From contig CALGHA010000079.1 of the NCBI GenBank assembly GCA_937915835.1, positions 1-8,526 of the forward strand: a DNA stretch of 8,526 bases. Reading direction: 5' to 3'. The notes under the pieces are model-generated. The model worked only from the letters and a program-made list of their open reading frames with translations, had not been told where the DNA came from and ran no database searches. Below, one piece after another: positions 5,531 through 8,526 of the stretch; the stretch's first letter is position 1, and each line of letters begins with the position of its first letter. The DNA is from an uncultured Fretibacterium sp. Its GTDB lineage: Bacteria > Synergistota > Synergistia > Synergistales > Aminobacteriaceae. Made by a program: the position numbers and the translations under genes.

Positions 5531-6847
5531 TTACTTAATCAGGAACGTACAGAACCATTCAGAGAATACACACAGGAAAAATACCGCCGTATATCCAATG
5601 AAATATGGCATTTCTGCTTTTGCGATGTCGCCAATCTTAAGCTCACGAACAGAACGCGTAACCTGAACTGCCGAGAAAATATTTACAGCGACGGGAGGTG
5701 TCATAGTTCCGATTACGTTCGAGATGCATACGATCATTCCGAAATGTATCGGGTGAATTCCCATAGTCTTAGCCATTGGCCATAACACAGGCACAAGCAA
5801 AACCGCAATTGCTGTACCTTCCATGAATGTGCCGAAGATTAACAGGATTACGGCGATTACGAGACAGAATAATACTTTGTTGAGATTTAAGCCTATCACG
5901 AAATTAACGAGCTCTTCAGACGAACCTGAATACGTGAAAATCCATGAGAAAGCTGTAGATGCCGCAATAATAAATAAAATCATCGCTGAACTCTTCGCTG
6001 ACTTCATGAAAATCGGGACTAAATCTTTTATGCTAATCTCACGGTAAATCAATATTCCCGCAATCATCGCCCAAACACAAGCTATTGCCGCGCTCTCAGT
6101 CGGTGTCATTAAGCCGGAGTAAATTCCTCCTAAAATTATTATGGGAGTGAGAAGAGCAGGGATTGCATCAAGGAAAATCTTGAAGACTTCCCAAGCCGAA
6201 CGTTTAACCTCAATTTTCGGCCAATTCTCCCTTTTTGCGAAGAATAAGACCTCAGCGATTAACACTATCATTATTACAATGCCTATCATCATTCCTTCGG
6301 TAAACATGCTCGAAACCGAAGCGCCAGTGAGTGTGCAATACAGGACCATGATTATTGACGGAGGAATTATCGGCCCTAAGCCTCCGGATACGACGAGAAG
6401 CCCCGCAATGTCAGCTTCAGGATAACCGTTTCTCACCATGTCAGCATAAAGCATTGAGCCAATCGCGACGACCGTAGCAGGTGCAGAACCCGATAATGCC
6501 GCGAAGAATGCACACGCAAGAACCAACGCTACACTCATTCCGCCCCTGATACTGCCGATTAAACAGTTCGCAAAGTTGACAATCCGCCGTGAAATTCCTC
6601 CGCTGGCCATCAAGTTACCCGCAAGAATGAAGAATGCTATTGCCATAATCGCCGTAGATTGCAAGCCGCCGAAAATTCTTTGAGCGATTACAGCCGGTGA
6701 AACTCCCAAGTCCCCGAACAAGACTGCTGCAAGCGCACCAATTCCGAGCGACATTGCAATTGGAACTCCGATGAAAATGCAAATTCCGAATACAGCGAAC
6801 AATAATATTCCAGGATCAAGCTCAAGCAGGAAATCTAAAAATTCCAT
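5531..6847 (-). CDS. dctM: TRAP transporter large permease subunit (DctM family)
   Basis: A 438-residue integral membrane protein, normal length for DctM/SiaM, with about a dozen hydrophobic segments. It forms the ion-coupled translocation channel of a TRAP transporter, taking solute from the periplasmic binding protein and driving uptake with a cation gradient (Na+ in characterised members). Family signatures visible: FIGVPIAMSLG near 25-35, AALSGSAPATVVAIG (116-130), GPIIPPSIIMVLY (158-170), MTPTESAAIA (248-257), GTFMEGTAIAVLLVPVLWP (339-357) and IGTMTPPVAVNIF (379-391). It starts 3 bp after the dctQ stop, with AAGGGGG at that gene's end as ribosome site, indicating translational coupling. 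No sign of damage. Confidence 0.96.
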   Translation of the reverse strand: MEFLDFLLELDPGILLFAVFGICIFIGVPIAMSLGIGALAAVLFGDLGVSPAVIAQRIFGGLQSTAIMAIAFFILAGNLMASGGISRRIVNFANCLIGSIRGGMSVALVLACAFFAALSGSAPATVVAIGSMLYADMVRNGYPEADIAGLLVVSGGLGPIIPPSIIMVLYCTLTGASVSSMFTEGMMIGIVIMIVLIAEVLFFAKRENWPKIEVKRSAWEVFKIFLDAIPALLTPIIILGGIYSGLMTPTESAAIACVWAMIAGILIYREISIKDLVPIFMKSAKSSAMILFIIAASTAFSWIFTYSGSSEELVNFVIGLNLNKVLFCLVIAVILLIFGTFMEGTAIAVLLVPVLWPMAKTMGIHPIHFGMIVCISNVIGTMTPPVAVNIFSAVQVTRSVRELKIGDIAKAEMPYFIGYTAVFFLCVFSEWFCTFLIK

Positions 6848-6850
6848 GAG

Positions 6851-7414
6851 TTAAGCATCCCCCTTCTTGTCTTGATTATTTTTCTTGATAAATCCGTCAA
6901 TAATGTCATCAATTCGTGTTATGTCATCCATCGGAATATTAAACAGCCGACCGATTAACATTAAGACTTGCGACACTAAGGAAATTCCGAACGAGATTAC
7001 AAGCGACGCATAAAGCATATACATCGGGATTTTCATTACTGGAGTTGTCTGGCCTGTCTTCATCTGACGTGCAACTAATGAAACTCCGTAACTGCACATC
7101 TCGTAAATAAACGCAATCAATATCAAGCTCGCGATTACCTCAAGAACTCTTCCGAAAAATTTTCCCTTGAGCTTATCCGTCAACGCCGTAACGCAAACTT
7201 GAGTTCCATCACGTAAACCGACTTCCATACCGATTAGGGCCATATACACCATAGAATATAAAGCAAGCTCCTCAGTCCAAGGCATAGACGCTCGGATAAA
7301 GTTGCGATTGACAACTGAAAGGAAGTAACACACGACCATTATGACAAAGGCCAGAGCCGAAATAATCAGCTCCGCCTTCGTTACATAAAGCAAAATTTTC
7401 TTGATAGCTTTCAT
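6851..7414 (-). CDS. dctQ: TRAP transporter small permease subunit (DctQ family)
   Basis: A 187-residue membrane protein with four predicted helices at roughly 17-37, 49-69, 93-113 and 133-155, the standard DctQ topology. The signature region MPWTEELALYSMVYMALIG (44-62) followed by GLRDG is characteristic: the W-[TS]-E-E motif and the helix after it are typical of the family. DctQ partners DctM in the inner membrane and is needed for transport. The C-terminus ends in a short charged tail (KKNNQDKKGDA). It starts 17 bp after the dctP stop with only a weak ribosome site, so its translation probably depends on upstream translation. Confidence 0.93.
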   Translation of the reverse strand: MKAIKKILLYVTKAELIISALAFVIMVVCYFLSVVNRNFIRASMPWTEELALYSMVYMALIGMEVGLRDGTQVCVTALTDKLKGKFFGRVLEVIASLILIAFIYEMCSYGVSLVARQMKTGQTTPVMKIPMYMLYASLVISFGISLVSQVLMLIGRLFNIPMDDITRIDDIIDGFIKKNNQDKKGDA

Positions 7415-7431
7415 CGTCTTAATTTCGCTTA

Positions 7432-8415
7432 TTACTTCACTGCTGCTCTTGCCGCTTCAACCGCCGCTACCCATTCAGGATCGTAAGTTGTGCCGTCAGC
7501 CTTCTGTTTCTCTGCATATGCCGCTTTAAGCTCGTTGATGTCGATATCATAGAACTTTACGCCGACACCTTTTAACAATTCCGTAGTCTCTGCGTTTGCT
7601 TCGTTCAAGAATTGCCACTGCTGTTCACAACCTTTTTGCAAAGCCTCGACGAATTTATCGCGCAACTCTTCGGGAATTCTGTTCCAAGCGTTATCGCTAA
7701 TGCAAATAGGAATGTAAACGAAGCAATGTTTTGTATTGATGACGGAATTAACGCCAGCTTCGTAGAACTTGTTAATCCAGCAATTTGACACAGCATTTTC
7801 GCAAGCGTCGATTGTTCCCTGCTGAAGTGCCGTAAACTGTTCGCCGGCGGCTAAAGCTATCGGGTTCGCTCCGAATGACGTAAACGCCTGAAGCTGACCT
7901 TGATTTTGCATTGTGCGGATTTTGAGACCGTTGAAGTCCGCCATCTTCTCGACAGGACGCTTTGAGAATACATCACGGAAGCCAGACTCAAGATAACCGA
8001 TTACGCGAATACCGTGAGGCATTGCCTTTTTCTGGATTAATTCGCCGACCTCGTGAGTTACAGCGTAATTGGCCTGAGCCTGACTGTCCCACAAAAACGC
8101 CTGATCCAAAATTGCCATCTCAGGAATGTAATTAGCAAGCACAGAATTTGCACAAGTCGCGATGTCTAAATCTCCCTGAATTGCCATGTCGAGAGTGTCA
8201 GCTTCTCCGCCGAGTGTTCCGCCTGCACGAACGTTGATAACTATTTTCCCGTCAGTTGCTTCTTTGACTGCTTCAACGATTGCCATTGCACCTTTGTAGT
8301 AATTCGACTGCTCATTATCGCCGAGCGACATTGTGAACCTGATGGGACGTGATGCTGCCTCTGCTGATGAAACAACAAGCGCAAGGAGTAAAGCTAAAGC
8401 AAAAAGTTTCTTCAT
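7432..8415 (-). CDS. dctP: TRAP transporter periplasmic solute-binding protein (DctP family)
   Basis: A 327-residue secreted protein that captures the substrate and delivers it to DctQM. The start is the ATG at 8413-8415, giving MKKLFALALLLALVVSSAEA as a Sec signal peptide, likely cut after the AEA at 18-20. A GGAGGT lies ten bases ahead; the in-frame ATG six codons upstream overlaps that ribosome site and is rejected. Family features: GGTLGGEADTLDMAIQGDLDIA (66-87), SGFRDVFSKRPV (144-155), GLKIRTMQN (163-171), whose Arg167 corresponds to the carboxylate-binding arginine of SiaP/DctP proteins, and QFTALQQGTIDACEN (193-207). The arginine implies an acidic (carboxylate) ligand. The pairing with a KduD-like dehydrogenase suggests a sugar acid over a C4-dicarboxylate, but this is inference. 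No lipobox cysteine is present. Confidence 0.95.
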   Translation of the reverse strand: MKKLFALALLLALVVSSAEAASRPIRFTMSLGDNEQSNYYKGAMAIVEAVKEATDGKIVINVRAGGTLGGEADTLDMAIQGDLDIATCANSVLANYIPEMAILDQAFLWDSQAQANYAVTHEVGELIQKKAMPHGIRVIGYLESGFRDVFSKRPVEKMADFNGLKIRTMQNQGQLQAFTSFGANPIALAAGEQFTALQQGTIDACENAVSNCWINKFYEAGVNSVINTKHCFVYIPICISDNAWNRIPEELRDKFVEALQKGCEQQWQFLNEANAETTELLKGVGVKFYDIDINELKAAYAEKQKADGTTYDPEWVAAVEAARAAVK

Positions 8416-8425
8416 GATAATAAAT

Positions 8426-8431
8426 ACCTCC
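8426..8431 (-). promoter_or_regulatory. Ribosome binding site of dctP
   Basis: GGAGGT on the minus strand, ten bases before the ATG at 8413-8415. It decides the start: the earlier in-frame ATG (8431-8433) shares bases with this site and cannot use it. Confidence 0.7.
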
Positions 8432-8444
8432 ATTAATATATTTT

Positions 8445-8526
8445 TTACGGTGTTACAAGTGAACCGTCAGGATTTCTCGTTTGCGTCCATGTCGTAATAG
8501 TGTTCTCGCATGGATATTTTTTCGCT
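8445..8526 (-). CDS. C-terminal end of an unidentified upstream gene (partial, tentative)
   Basis: The minus strand is open from the window edge to a TAA at 8445-8447, giving 26 residues ending TRNPDGSLVTP. The stop is 29 bp before the dctP start, the spacing expected of an operon neighbour. No promoter or terminator is evident in between. Both other minus-strand frames are also open for about 20 codons here (one ends MDANEKS), so the frame choice is uncertain and the product cannot be named. Confidence 0.4.
   Translation of the reverse strand, partial: AKKYPCENTITTWTQTRNPDGSLVTP

Noticed and set aside
8441..8469. Inverted ACGGT/ACCGT pair upstream of dctP considered as a terminator
   Set aside because: On the coding (minus) strand the hairpin is followed by A residues, not T, the stem is only five pairs, and dctP lies directly downstream.

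Overview
This window reads almost entirely from the minus strand. Right to left (the direction of transcription) it holds a tail of an unidentified gene, a TRAP transporter plus sugar-acid dehydrogenase operon, an intergenic control region, a three-gene GTPase operon, and the promoter, leader and first ~53 bases of a 16S rRNA gene that leaves the window at base 1. The organism is a bacterium of moderate GC. The tripartite TRAP transporter with a Sec-secreted binding protein fits an organism with an outer membrane, probably an anaerobe. The 16S stub is too short to name a phylum; a Synergistota-like lineage is only a guess.

Metabolic half (4697-8526): dctP (periplasmic binding protein), dctQ (small membrane subunit) and dctM (large membrane subunit) are followed by a KduD/gluconate 5-dehydrogenase-like SDR. 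The spacings are 17, 3 and 23 bp, and an intrinsic terminator closes the operon at 4697-4727. The natural reading is Na+-dependent uptake of a sugar acid (uronate, ketogluconate or similar) followed by its first NAD(P)-dependent oxidation or reduction. The substrate cannot be fixed from sequence.

GTPase half (294-4421): a near-consensus sigma70-type promoter (TTGACG-16-TATAAT) drives a leader that starts inside or beside a pentanucleotide tandem repeat. The leader feeds (i) a dynamin-like large GTPase whose N-terminal ~60 residues lie in a different frame from the rest, (ii) a 284-aa protein with one membrane helix and a Ser/Pro/Asn-rich tail, and (iii) a second, smaller P-loop GTPase with a GPSGAGKT motif. 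The genes are coupled by a 3-bp gap and an 8-bp overlap. A dynamin-like GTPase, a membrane adaptor and a second GTPase together look like an accessory, possibly defence-related or membrane-remodelling, system. No characterised system with exactly this layout comes to mind. This is the most interesting part of the window.

The GTPase operon ends only about 40 bp upstream of the perfect -35 box of the rRNA promoter, with no convincing terminator between them.
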